In this document: in pieces, positions 7,714 to 14,822 of the stretch
Position numbering within the stretch: the first letter of the stretch is position 1
Layout of the letters: every line of letters starts with the position of its first letter
From: a virus
Length of the DNA: 64,000 nt
Virus record (IMG/VR): IMGVR_UViG_3300042446_001484
Coordinates: 1-64,000 of that record
Direction: 5' to 3' (one strand)
The notes under the pieces: generated by a model
Told to the model about the DNA's origin: nothing
Database searches by the model: none
Seen by the model: only the letters and a program-made list of their open reading frames with translations
Program-made: the position numbers and the translations under genes

Positions 7714-8529
7714 TTATCTTTTATTTTTTAGGTTAAAAATATAATCTTTAAGACCGTCTTCTAAATTCCATTTAGATTCCCAACCAAACATCCATTTATG
7801 TGATTTACTTTCAGTATGGAACTGATATCCATTAGGAATATCTTTTTCATCATGATATGTGTATTGTATGTTTAAATTATCTAGCACATCTTCAAAAGTT
7901 CTTGAAATACCGCTACCAACTTCATACCAATCACCAGAATTTTCTTCATAATTTTCCATAGCAAATATGTTGGCATTTATAATATCTTTTATGTAAACAA
8001 AATCTCGTTTAGGTTTAAGTGGAAATAATTTAATATCCAAACCTTCTTTTTGTTTTTGTAACATTTGATATGCAACTGACGCCATCTTTCCTTTATTATG
8101 TTCTAGTGGACCATACACATTAAAATAGCGTAAAGCAATTCCACCATTTTTAATTACTAATTGTTCCGCAACATACTTACTCCAACCATATAGGTTAGAA
8201 GGATGTACACCATTGGTTCCGTAATTAGCTGCGGATGATGAATAAATAAGTTTACTATCCATATCATTTGCCCATTCAGATAAACAACGAGTAAATTCAT
8301 AGTTTCTGGTCATCATGTAATTAACATCTGTTTCCAACGTATTGGAACAAGCACCTACGTGAAATATAACATCGGGAATAAAATCTTTTAATAAATGAAA
8401 TATTTCATCATGCCATTTAGGTAAATTAAAATAATCTTCATTTATTTCTAAAATTATATGGTTATTTATAAGTTCGTTTAATAGATTTTTACCAATAAAA
8501 CCATTTGTCCCTGTTATTAAAATTCTCAT
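7714..8529 (-). CDS. HldD-like ADP-heptose 6-epimerase (NAD-dependent epimerase)
   Basis: An extended short-chain dehydrogenase fold: NAD-binding GTNGFIGKNL at the N-terminus, Ser in YSSSAANYG, and catalytic Tyr-Lys in YGWSK. Several segments are typical of HldD/RfaD rather than GalE: IFHVGACSNTLE, YMMTRNYEF, NKGKMASVAYQ and KRDFVYIKD. HldD converts ADP-D-glycero- to ADP-L-glycero-manno-heptose, the donor for heptosyltransferases. The length (about 271 aa) is slightly short of the bacterial enzyme. The ATG at 8529 places the glycine motif at the usual position. It may supply the TibC-like transferase at 51900; that link is inference. Other nucleotide-sugar epimerase activities are possible. 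Confidence 0.85.
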   Translation of the reverse strand: MRILITGTNGFIGKNLLNELINNHIILEINEDYFNLPKWHDEIFHLLKDFIPDVIFHVGACSNTLETDVNYMMTRNYEFTRCLSEWANDMDSKLIYSSSAANYGTNGVHPSNLYGWSKYVAEQLVIKNGGIALRYFNVYGPLEHNKGKMASVAYQMLQKQKEGLDIKLFPLKPKRDFVYIKDIINANIFAMENYEENSGDWYEVGSGISRTFEDVLDNLNIQYTYHDEKDIPNGYQFHTESKSHKWMFGWESKWNLEDGLKDYIFNLKNKR

Positions 8530-8530
8530 A

Positions 8531-8638
8531 TTATTCTTCGAGGTCTCTGTGTATTGGTAACTCTTTAACAACCCAATAGATTGCTGTTAATACACAACCT
8601 GCGACCGCTACTAATGCAATTGTTGAAATAATTTTCAT
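8531..8638 (-). CDS. 35-aa single-pass membrane protein
   Basis: A short reading frame, MKIISTIALVAVAGCVLTAI followed by YWVVKELPIHRDLEE. It has one membrane helix and a charged C-terminal tail, and might be a secreted or lipoprotein-like peptide (VAGC). It stops 1 nt before the epimerase start and so probably belongs to this operon. Confidence 0.6.
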   Translation of the reverse strand: MKIISTIALVAVAGCVLTAIYWVVKELPIHRDLEE

Positions 8639-8642
8639 GTTA

Positions 8643-8852
8643 TTATCGATTTAATTGTCTGCCGGCAGCAGACGGGGTTTTTAAATAAAATTGATACTCC
8701 ATATAGCAATCGGCATTGGGTTTGGATTGATTGGTGTACTTAAATCCATTATATCCCATTTTAACCACCGTGCAATAATCCCCAGAAAAAATAAAGCTCG
8801 AGCCAATCCCTAATCGACATCTATCCTTGAACCTATTCTTAATGAAGATCAT
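8643..8852 (-). CDS. Hypothetical protein (69 aa)
   Basis: A small basic protein with a central beta-rich stretch (SSFIFSGDYCTVVKMGYNGF) and no membrane helix or recognised motif. Its ATG overlaps the stop of the 28-codon gene upstream (ATGA), which supports translation. Function unknown. Confidence 0.55.
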   Translation of the reverse strand: MIFIKNRFKDRCRLGIGSSFIFSGDYCTVVKMGYNGFKYTNQSKPNADCYMEYQFYLKTPSAAGRQLNR

Positions 8853-8935
8853 ATTTTACCTATTTGACATTTGTGACGGTTTTCCTCTGCAATTTTTAAG
8901 CCAAGCAGAAAATCCTTGAAAAATTGTTTTATCAT
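8849..8935 (-). CDS. 28-aa translationally coupled small protein
   Basis: MIKQFFKDFLLGLKIAEENR followed by HKCQIGKI. It is very short but joined by ATGA overlaps to the genes on both sides (its start with the stop of the gene at 8932, its stop with the start of the gene at 8643). Two such overlaps are unlikely by chance. Probably an amphipathic helix; function unknown. Confidence 0.55.
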   Translation of the reverse strand: MIKQFFKDFLLGLKIAEENRHKCQIGKI

Positions 8936-9177
8936 AGTTCATCTTTTTTTCTTATTGGATTAATATAATTGTTTTTTACCCATTCTTCAATATTAGATAA
9001 AACAATATCAACCTGTCTATTAATTAAATCTCTATCACCATTGTAATCACCATTGTCCCAGTTATCATAATCAGCCATTGATATGCCGATTCTTATACTG
9101 GTTTCTAGCGAAGTACTATCTCTGATCCCTTTTAAGTTTTTAAGAGTTACCTTTCTCGCTTCTTCTTTAGGTGTCAT
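8932..9177 (-). CDS. Hypothetical protein (81 aa)
   Basis: An acidic, soluble protein; the middle (ISMADYDNWDNGDYNGDRD) is rich in Asp and Gly and flanked by predicted helices. No family is recognised. It sits in a run of tightly packed small phage genes, 3 nt from the preceding gene. Confidence 0.62.
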   Translation of the reverse strand: MTPKEEARKVTLKNLKGIRDSTSLETSIRIGISMADYDNWDNGDYNGDRDLINRQVDIVLSNIEEWVKNNYINPIRKKDEL

Positions 9178-9180
9178 AGG

Positions 9181-9378
9181 TTATTTGTTTTGGTTATAGG
9201 TTTGGTTGTAGTATTCTTCGGCTTCTATATTTGTTGCACCACCAATATAATTACAGGACTTTGCCGCATCTATTATCTGCTCTTTTTCTTTTTCAAGTGC
9301 TTCTTGGAATACACCTGATGGTATTGTTTCACCACGGTCAATATATTGTTCTTTTAACCACTGTACTGCTGTTTTCAT
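9181..9378 (-). CDS. Conserved small phage protein (MKTAV-type, 65 aa)
   Basis: MKTAVQWLKEQYIDRGETIP, a helical Glu/Lys-rich middle (EALEKEKEQIIDAA) and the ending EAEEYYNQTYNQNK match a small protein I recognise as very common in Bacteroidota phages and prophages. Its function is unknown. It is a useful pointer to the host phylum. Confidence 0.75.
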   Translation of the reverse strand: MKTAVQWLKEQYIDRGETIPSGVFQEALEKEKEQIIDAAKSCNYIGGATNIEAEEYYNQTYNQNK

Positions 9379-9384
9379 TGGTTA

Positions 9385-9807
9385 TCATTTTAATTCCCAC
9401 ATCTCTCTAAATGCTTTATTACTGAAGCGCTGGCATTCAAACTCCTTTATAGTGAATAATCTATTCTCAGTATGAAAGCATGGCATGTCCGTTTCCATAC
9501 TATATAACTTATAATTAATAGGGTCAATAGGATCACCCCAATGCTCCACATATCTTTTATATTGAATAGCTAAGTTAGTTACTTCTTCAACTACCTGTCT
9601 GTCTATTTCTTCTTGTATCTTTTTTGATAATGGTTCTATCACCGCAGCATTAAAACGCTTATCAGTTTTTCTTTGTTCGATATATTTGATACTAAGAAAG
9701 ATTGAATACCCAAACAATAATATACCTTGATAGCCGTTTCTTCTAGAAAACAAACAGTCCTTGGCTTTCTTAATACTAAAGTAAAATATCTTATTATTAA
9801 TTTCCAT
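9385..9807 (-). CDS. Hypothetical protein (140 aa)
   Basis: A mixed-charge protein with a hydrophobic stretch near residues 24-42 (YQGILLFGYSIFLSIKYI), perhaps a membrane helix, then a helical segment (KKIQEEIDRQVVEEVTNLAI) and a Trp/Phe-rich C-terminus. No family is recognised. It is packed 2 nt from the next gene. Confidence 0.6.
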   Translation of the reverse strand: MEINNKIFYFSIKKAKDCLFSRRNGYQGILLFGYSIFLSIKYIEQRKTDKRFNAAVIEPLSKKIQEEIDRQVVEEVTNLAIQYKRYVEHWGDPIDPINYKLYSMETDMPCFHTENRLFTIKEFECQRFSNKAFREMWELK

Positions 9808-9809
9808 AG

Positions 9810-10460
9810 TTATTTCTTTTGATAGTATTCAAATACTTCATCCAATTGCTTCATATCTTTAATGATATAACGATATTTGTCACCTGGAATCCATCTCCTT
9901 ATACCAGTTTCCTCAAACTCAGATGTGATATAATAATCACTATCTTGATAAAATGGTTCTTGGTCCCAATCAGATGGAAGCATCTCTCTTGTTACGTTGA
10001 TACGAAACGTTTTAGGTTCAAATGGAAACTCTTTAATGTAACCTCTACTTTTAATGCCTTCAACAGTACCACTGAAGTTGTCCCAATTGTTTCCGCTATC
10101 ACCAGGTGTATCAGCACACCATACAATTGCATCTAGATACCATACACCTTGTTCATCTTTGAATACTGCGGAGTTTCTTTTGTTCTGATATAACATTTCA
10201 CCATTACTTTGCTCAGTAACATCACACCATTCACTATCTTCACCAGTTAATGGCGCGATGGTTTGTTGTAAGCATAACTTCTTTACCGCAGAAGATAATG
10301 CTCCAGCAACATACGGCGCAGATCCACCGCTTTGCCCACTGTTACCAAACTTTTCACACAACGCCAATAGTTCATCCTTAAATTCCAATATAACAGCGTC
10401 TGGTGTGTTATCAGCTAGAATTTCTAATTCTTTTTCCGCGTGTGATTGTGTGTTAGTCAT
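9810..10460 (-). CDS. Conserved phage hypothetical protein (216 aa)
   Basis: The N-terminal half (HAEKELEILADN, ELLALCEKFGNSGQSGGSAP, LTGEDSEWCDV) is a motif series I recognise from many uncharacterised proteins of phages and phage-like islands. The C-terminal half (YIKEFPFEPKTFRINVTREM) is beta-rich. No catalytic residues are obvious. It is first in a minus-strand run, preceded by a TAnnTTTG-like box and a strong hairpin. Confidence 0.72.
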   Translation of the reverse strand: MTNTQSHAEKELEILADNTPDAVILEFKDELLALCEKFGNSGQSGGSAPYVAGALSSAVKKLCLQQTIAPLTGEDSEWCDVTEQSNGEMLYQNKRNSAVFKDEQGVWYLDAIVWCADTPGDSGNNWDNFSGTVEGIKSRGYIKEFPFEPKTFRINVTREMLPSDWDQEPFYQDSDYYITSEFEETGIRRWIPGDKYRYIIKDMKQLDEVFEYYQKK

Positions 10461-10480
10461 AATATTTACTTTTTATATCA

Positions 10481-10488
10481 CAAAAATA
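10481..10488 (-). promoter_or_regulatory. Possible Bacteroidota -7 box (TATTTTTG)
   Basis: TATTTTTG within ATATTTTTGTGA lies 20 nt upstream of the start at 10460; the same 12-mer precedes the helicase gene. No -33 TTTG is seen, because a 10-bp-stem hairpin occupies that position. Confidence 0.4.
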
Positions 10489-10506
10489 TACAAAATATTT
10501 TGAAAT

Positions 10507-10530
10507 AAATTCAGTATAAGTACTGAATTT
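10507..10530. terminator. 10-bp perfect hairpin, probable bidirectional terminator
   Basis: AAATTCAGTA and TACTGAATTT form a perfect 10-bp stem with a TAAG loop, directly after the stop codon of the gene ending at 10531. The T run on either strand is short, so it could also be an operator for the promoter just below it. Confidence 0.6.
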
Positions 10531-10815
10531 TTAATTCATATAAATAAATTCAGATTTTTTATTTTTTTTTCTATTTTGTTCGTTTTCTTCCCAATTTCTA
10601 ATAACATCTTCAGCTTGTGATTGATAATTAAAAGGGTAAGCCCCAGATACCCATATTTTATAGGGTAATGGGAAATAATTTGTACTAGCCCAAACTTTTC
10701 TTTGTGCTAAGTATTGTTTTTGTCCATTCAAATACCAAGTTTCTATTCGATACTTTGGTTTTGCCTCTAATGTTACCACTCCCAATAACATTAAAAATAT
10801 AATTAACTTTTTCAT
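10531..10815 (-). CDS. Secreted small protein (94 aa)
   Basis: The N-terminus MKKLIIFLMLLGVVTLEAKP is a typical Sec signal peptide with likely cleavage around residues 18-20. The mature part is about 75 residues, aromatic-rich (YLNGQKQYLAQRKVWAS) and with a basic C-terminus. It is likely periplasmic. No family is recognised. It may modify the host envelope during infection, but nothing shows that directly. Confidence 0.62.
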   Translation of the reverse strand: MKKLIIFLMLLGVVTLEAKPKYRIETWYLNGQKQYLAQRKVWASTNYFPLPYKIWVSGAYPFNYQSQAEDVIRNWEENEQNRKKNKKSEFIYMN

Positions 10816-10940
10816 CTTTTTTGTTTTTTCATCATTGCGATATCCATCAGCAACTGATCCATAAGTTTTATTCTATGAGAATAATTAATTGGATTAATTG
10901 GTTCTACCTTCGGTTTTTGTTTTTTTGTTTTGCTTTTCAT
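10812..10940 (-). CDS. 42-aa basic protein, translationally coupled
   Basis: It begins MKSKTKKQKPKVEPINPINY and continues as a basic helix (SHRIKLMDQLLMDIAMMKKQ). Its stop overlaps the start of the secreted protein gene (ATGA). It is highly basic and may bind nucleic acid. Function unknown. Confidence 0.55.
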   Translation of the reverse strand: MKSKTKKQKPKVEPINPINYSHRIKLMDQLLMDIAMMKKQKR

Positions 10941-10949
10941 ATAAAAGTA

Positions 10950-11171
10950 TTAACGGATGTGAGCAACTGTATGGTTATCTTCTTGAATAATCTCAACTGA
11001 ATGTGCAAACCCACGCAAAACTAAATGAGGTTGTGTTTTATTCCATTTTGTTTCGGTCGGAACAAAACATATAACGTCATCTACCTGTGTGCATTTTTTA
11101 TCAAAGTGAATACTCATACAATTACGTTGTTTAAAATAGTGAAAGAAAAATCTTTTACGCTTGGGTAACAT
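10950..11171 (-). CDS. Conserved phage hypothetical protein (73 aa)
   Basis: Starting at MLPKRKRFFFHYFKQRNCMS, the protein has a strongly basic N-terminus and a beta-rich C-terminus (QPHLVLRGFAHSVEII). The pattern is familiar from uncharacterised phage proteins. An ATG 10 codons upstream is possible, but it lies deeper inside the methyltransferase gene. The overlap with that gene is 17 bp. Confidence 0.6.
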   Translation of the reverse strand: MLPKRKRFFFHYFKQRNCMSIHFDKKCTQVDDVICFVPTETKWNKTQPHLVLRGFAHSVEIIQEDNHTVAHIR

Positions 11172-11772
11172 TTTCCACGGTTTTAACAAGTGCTGAATCA
11201 AATACGTGCTTACCTAGTTCTGGGTATACACAGTTCCTTAACACTTGACGTTTATTCGGTAACTTGTACATTGATAAATCATAACCATGATGCTTCTCTA
11301 GGTCGGGTATCTGTGCTTTTCTAATTACATCCTTCTTCATTTCAATATTTGGGATATCAAAATTACTCCAGAACAAATGTCGCTGAATAAGATTACCTTT
11401 GATAAGCGGTTCATAGTATGGTTTAACATTCTCAACAACCCATAATCCCTGTGCATGATGTTTAAGGAATATAATCTCCTCGTACAATTTCATGTCAGGG
11501 TAATGAGCTTCGGTTCCTCTAAAGCGAACACATATGTTATGGCGAAATGATGAGTGACTTTGACATGGCGGAGATGTCCAGATAAAATCAAATTCTTTAT
11601 AATGTAAACGCAAATATTCGTGAGCATCTCCAATAACCAATTCATCATTCGGAAACAAATCCTTGTAAATGTTTGCCATCAAAGGGTTTAATTCAACCGC
11701 AGTTACTTGATGTTCATCACCCCAGAGTTTTCTGTTTCCGCCGATGCCAGCATATAGGTTTAATATTTTCAT
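11155..11772 (-). CDS. C5-cytosine DNA methyltransferase
   Basis: Catalytic-domain motifs are visible: motif I KILNLYAGIGGNRKLWG (AdoMet binding), motif IV TSPPCQSHSS with the nucleophilic Cys, and motif VI WVVENVKPYY. At about 205 residues it is much shorter than cellular C5 methyltransferases and lacks an obvious target-recognition domain, as in other small phage enzymes of this kind. It would methylate cytosine in phage DNA, probably against host restriction. The ATG at 11772 precedes motif I directly and follows the upstream stop codon. Confidence 0.85.
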   Translation of the reverse strand: MKILNLYAGIGGNRKLWGDEHQVTAVELNPLMANIYKDLFPNDELVIGDAHEYLRLHYKEFDFIWTSPPCQSHSSFRHNICVRFRGTEAHYPDMKLYEEIIFLKHHAQGLWVVENVKPYYEPLIKGNLIQRHLFWSNFDIPNIEMKKDVIRKAQIPDLEKHHGYDLSMYKLPNKRQVLRNCVYPELGKHVFDSALVKTVENVTQA

Positions 11773-11773
11773 A

Positions 11774-12292
11774 TTACTTTGCCTTTGTTCTATTGATGTA
11801 ACCAATACCACCGATGGTGTTAGTTAATTTACCATATTGTTTCTCCGCTTCTTCTTTAGTGATTAACTTCGCATTCTTATGATACAAAGCAACCTTCCAA
11901 GTTTTAGCCGGCTTGTAACCAATGTTCTTCCAGTGATAATGTACTAGTTTATCGAACTTCTCTAAGCGTTGGAATTCTGATACCAACACATTTTTATCAG
12001 ATGATTCAACAAACACCATACCGCTATAGATTTTATCCATTGATGGTTTGGTATATGCTAATGTGTAACCACATTCTTTAGATAACTTTAAATCTTCTTC
12101 GGTTCGCTTGCTAACTTCTAAAATGATTTGCGAATCTCTAGGTTTAGTGATGATAAGTTTTTTATCATTAACTTCTTCTAGTTTCGCGATGTTTGTTATG
12201 CCGTATTTTTTTATTGCTTGTGATGGGGTTTCAAATAAATCTGTACAAATTTTACCATCTTTAAGATGTACTTTAATCATTTTTGTTTGCAT
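11774..12292 (-). CDS. Hypothetical protein (172 aa)
   Basis: A Lys-rich soluble protein with alternating strands and helices and no recognised domain. It ends 1 nt before the methyltransferase start, so the two are probably co-expressed; a role with that enzyme is possible but unsupported. ATGs at 12292 and 12280 are both plausible starts. Confidence 0.6.
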   Translation of the reverse strand: MQTKMIKVHLKDGKICTDLFETPSQAIKKYGITNIAKLEEVNDKKLIITKPRDSQIILEVSKRTEEDLKLSKECGYTLAYTKPSMDKIYSGMVFVESSDKNVLVSEFQRLEKFDKLVHYHWKNIGYKPAKTWKVALYHKNAKLITKEEAEKQYGKLTNTIGGIGYINRTKAK

Positions 12293-12323
12293 GCGTAATT
12301 TTACATTATACTAACTTTTATTT

Positions 12324-12722
12324 TTATCTAATCTCAATACCAACCTTGTCAAGAATTCTATCCGCCTTTGCTTTAAACGCATCATTGTTACTATACAATG
12401 AATCAAACTCAGTGATAGAATGAATCACAGTTGTGTGATCTCTACCACCAATAAAATCACCGATAGATTTTAATGAATAGTTAAACTTTGTTTTTAAAAC
12501 TTTGCAGGTTATTTTTCTTGCGTCAACAATATCGCGTTCACGACATCTGGAAACCAATTGTTCTAATGTAACTTCACATCCTTCTAATACGATGTTAACA
12601 ATTTCTTCCCTCGTAATTGTTACGACGGCTTTTTTAAGAAATGCAAACTGTTTTTTGGATAATCCGTTAAGTTTTAAACCTGGAAATACGTAGGGACTGA
12701 TAAGCACTTGTGTGTTTTGCAT
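12324..12722 (-). CDS. DnaA domain IV-like DNA-binding protein
   Basis: Residues 50-115 match the DnaA C-terminal helix-turn-helix domain: VSRCRERDIVDARKITCKVL, then YSLKSIGDFIGGRDHTTVIH, which is the DnaA signature for DnaA-box recognition. The AAA+ ATPase domain is absent; the N-terminal 45 residues (FPGLKLNGLSKKQFAFLKKA) are unrelated. It may bind DnaA boxes in the host or phage origin to start phage replication or block host initiation. It has its own promoter with both Bacteroidota boxes. Confidence 0.9.
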   Translation of the reverse strand: MQNTQVLISPYVFPGLKLNGLSKKQFAFLKKAVVTITREEIVNIVLEGCEVTLEQLVSRCRERDIVDARKITCKVLKTKFNYSLKSIGDFIGGRDHTTVIHSITEFDSLYSNNDAFKAKADRILDKVGIEIR

Positions 12723-12740
12723 ATTTTAAGTTTAGATACT

Positions 12741-12772
12741 CAAATATACATAAAAAAGCCCAGAAAAACAAA
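12741..12772 (-). promoter_or_regulatory. Bacteroidota-type promoter (TTTG - 20 nt - TATATTTG)
   Basis: On the minus strand a TTTG box (12769-12772) is separated by 20 nt from TATATTTG (12741-12748), matching the Bacteroidota consensus TTTG-N19-21-TAnnTTTG. The ATG of the DnaA-C gene is 18 nt downstream. It is the best host-sigma promoter in the window and suggests early expression. Confidence 0.72.
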
Positions 12773-12776
12773 TGGA

Positions 12777-13037
12777 TTAATAATCTCCCCTTAAAAATAC
12801 TAATAATTGTCCGAATAAATTAATTTCGAGATCATTGTATTCACCGGCCCTTAATTTAAATGAGGTTGCGTTACCTGGGACCTGCTTTGAAATAGATGCT
12901 AATACGTTCTTTTCAACCGCTTTTGGCATCTTTCTTCTATGAAATGATGCTACACGGATACTATCACCCTCGAACAAACCATTGTAGGATGATTCTTGGA
13001 TTAATGATAGTTGGGATTCTGTGATAATTAATTTCAT
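12777..13037 (-). CDS. Small protein with putative capsid-targeting N-terminus
   Basis: An 86-residue protein opening MKLIITESQLSLIQESS, the tag shared with the genes at 4071, 18003, 18443 and 19999; IQE (residues 13-15) followed by Ser is a candidate (I/L)xE prohead-protease site. The mature part has basic patches (VASFHRRKMPKAVEKN) and ends beta-rich (NLFGQLLVFLRGDY). It is preceded by ATATTTAT at 4 nt. I infer a small internal head protein; the function after delivery is unknown. Confidence 0.75.
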   Translation of the reverse strand: MKLIITESQLSLIQESSYNGLFEGDSIRVASFHRRKMPKAVEKNVLASISKQVPGNATSFKLRAGEYNDLEINLFGQLLVFLRGDY

Positions 13038-13041
13038 ACCA

Positions 13042-13049
13042 ATAAATAT
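13042..13049 (-). promoter_or_regulatory. ATATTTAT element, putative late promoter
   Basis: ATATTTAT lies 4 nt before the ATG at 13037 and just touches the stop codon of the upstream 57-codon gene. Confidence 0.55.
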
Positions 13050-13222
13050 CAGGACTCTTTGTTTGCGTACAAATAAAATATAAACCCGAATACAAATGTT
13101 AATACGTAGCGGGACACCTCAACTGGTTGGTTGAACATATACTCTTGGGTAACATATCCACCTAATGTAAACGCAGCCAAAATAGCCATAATATTGGCTA
13201 ATGGTTTGGGGAACTCTCTCAT
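13049..13222 (-). CDS. 57-aa membrane protein
   Basis: It begins MREFPKPLANIMAILAAFTL and has two hydrophobic segments (about residues 8-24 and 39-52) separated by a polar loop, ending YANKES. Its start overlaps the phosphoesterase stop (ATGA), so it is translationally coupled. Both ends are probably cytoplasmic. Function unknown. Confidence 0.6.
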   Translation of the reverse strand: MREFPKPLANIMAILAAFTLGGYVTQEYMFNQPVEVSRYVLTFVFGFIFYLYANKES

Positions 13223-13875
13223 TGTTTCTCGTGTCCTAATAAATCGATATGGTGGTCTAATGCACCTAACTCAGATCCTATCTGTAATCTCTTTAATGGA
13301 TTGATTACCTCACGATGCAAATCATATGGTCGGAACTCTAGATGACCATCTAAACCAACGTCCATTCTCCTACCATTACTTATCTTTAGATGGTTAGGTA
13401 GATGACAATGACCGTGAAGGTGTATTCTACCCTTTCTAAGCGCGTTCCAAGAACTAATTGGATAATGCATACACTCAAGTGTTTCACCTTGGTATTCGAA
13501 TTGCTCGAACCAACTAACACTAGTAAATAATTTCTTTATATCGGACCTATTTCTATCGATGTGATGGTCGTGGTTACCCAATATTAAATGAATATTCTTA
13601 CAGATTAATCTATGATAGAATTCCTCGATGTTTTCAAACCCACCAAAGGACCAATCACCTAAATGTATTAGCACATCGTCTTGACCAACAACACTATTAA
13701 TGTTGTTGACGATTGCTGCATTCATTTTATCAATGGTCTCAAATGGGCGTGTTTGTTCTTCTGGTTTTGAACCATCAGGTAATCTCCAGTTAGTTGTTCC
13801 TCTACAAATATTCTTGTGTGAATAATGCGTGTCGGATGTTATCCAAACTTTTATATCTTTATCTATCTTTATCAT
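13219..13875 (-). CDS. Phage metallophosphoesterase
   Basis: A calcineurin-like phosphoesterase with metal-ligand motifs in order: TSDTHYSHKN, HLGDWSFGG, LGNHDHH, MHYPISSW and LHGHCH. It belongs to the phage and bacterial group that opens with 'SDxHxxHxN'; members act on phosphodiesters or phosphomonoesters, but the substrate of this one cannot be read from sequence. It is distinct from the LpxH-like enzyme at 1357. A coupled 57-aa membrane protein follows. Confidence 0.85.
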   Translation of the reverse strand: MIKIDKDIKVWITSDTHYSHKNICRGTTNWRLPDGSKPEEQTRPFETIDKMNAAIVNNINSVVGQDDVLIHLGDWSFGGFENIEEFYHRLICKNIHLILGNHDHHIDRNRSDIKKLFTSVSWFEQFEYQGETLECMHYPISSWNALRKGRIHLHGHCHLPNHLKISNGRRMDVGLDGHLEFRPYDLHREVINPLKRLQIGSELGALDHHIDLLGHEKQ

Positions 13876-13893
13876 TAATCAAAAAAAATATTT

Positions 13894-14397
13894 TTAACAA
13901 AAATCTGTTGCTGATGAAACTCTTAACCCATCAATCATTAAATCATCATATTTCTCATTATCGGTCCAATAAGAACCATGACCTTTAGCCCTTTCTTTTA
14001 AACGATAAATTTCATTTACAACCCAACCATCTGGTTGACCCCATTCAAGTGCCATCGTAATGAACTCCTCAACATTTTGTTCTTCACCATATTCATCAAC
14101 AACTCTACCAGAACGAATGAACTCCAATAAACTTTCTTTATCATGATAGTGTTTATCTTTATGAAAATTCCAACAGAATTTCCAACCAGCACTTCTCTTA
14201 CCTAGATGTATATTGGTATCTTCTAAAAACATATCCCAGGGTGAAAACCATTCCCATTCTTTTCTTGGACTGATTAATTTAAACCCACCTTCAATATTCT
14301 CGGGAGATAGTTCAAGATTAGTTATAAAACCAATTAAGGTTTGTTTACGAGCTTCCATCTCCTCGTGTGTTGGTATGCGATAGTAATTAATTCCCAT
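13894..14397 (-). CDS. Conserved phage hypothetical protein (167 aa)
   Basis: Recognisable as a recurring phage protein by IHLGKRSAGWKFCWNFHKDK, the later ESLLEFIRSGRVVDEYGEE, and an acidic, aromatic-rich composition. There is no known catalytic motif. It overlaps the upstream gene by 11 bp. It is probably soluble and cytoplasmic; function unknown. Confidence 0.72.
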   Translation of the reverse strand: MGINYYRIPTHEEMEARKQTLIGFITNLELSPENIEGGFKLISPRKEWEWFSPWDMFLEDTNIHLGKRSAGWKFCWNFHKDKHYHDKESLLEFIRSGRVVDEYGEEQNVEEFITMALEWGQPDGWVVNEIYRLKERAKGHGSYWTDNEKYDDLMIDGLRVSSATDFC

Positions 14398-14623
14398 TGT
14401 TTTTTATCTTATATTCCCTTTTAGCTAAATCACTTAGTTTTGTTAAACAATAAAAATAAAGAACAACTGAACTAACTAAAACAGTTGGTCCCCAGATTGG
14501 TAGTGTAACAGTCCACCAAGATAACTCATCATAGAAATTCATTTTTATGATTGTTAAAATAATTGCGGACATTGTAAAAAATCCACAGGCACAATCAACA
14601 CCATCGTAGTTTCGCTTATTCAT
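14387..14623 (-). CDS. Two-helix membrane protein (78 aa)
   Basis: Hydrophobic segments lie at about residues 13-28 and 36-60 (TLPIWGPTVLVSSVVLYFYC), with a basic C-terminus (LAKREYKIKNN). No family is recognised. It overlaps both neighbours in a run of five tightly overlapping minus-strand genes. Confidence 0.58.
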   Translation of the reverse strand: MNKRNYDGVDCACGFFTMSAIILTIIKMNFYDELSWWTVTLPIWGPTVLVSSVVLYFYCLTKLSDLAKREYKIKNNGN

Positions 14624-14822
14624 ATTGAAATGGTTTATTTTTTTCTATACCAATATCACCCCATGGATCATTTTTTAGTGTGTCTGTGATTTCTCTTTTA
14701 AAGATATACGAACCAGCATCACATAAAATAAGTTCCCATCCTTCTCGACCCAATAAATTCATCTCGTCAATCTTGATATAATCAACGTGCTTAACTTCTT
14801 TGTATTCAAAAAATTTAGTCAT
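14616..14822 (-). CDS. DUF4177-like small protein (68 aa)
   Basis: FFEYKEVKHVDYIKIDEMNL followed by LGREGWELILCDAGSYIFKR resembles the DUF4177 fold, in which 'G.eGWEL' precedes a final beta strand. I use the ATG at 14822; an ATG two codons earlier exists. It overlaps the following gene by 8 bp. The function of the fold is unknown. Confidence 0.58.
   Translation of the reverse strand: MTKFFEYKEVKHVDYIKIDEMNLLGREGWELILCDAGSYIFKREITDTLKNDPWGDIGIEKNKPFQYE

Noticed and set aside
9819-10503. Plus-strand frames opposite the conserved 216-aa protein
   Set aside because: The minus-strand protein has clear conserved features; the antisense frames do not.
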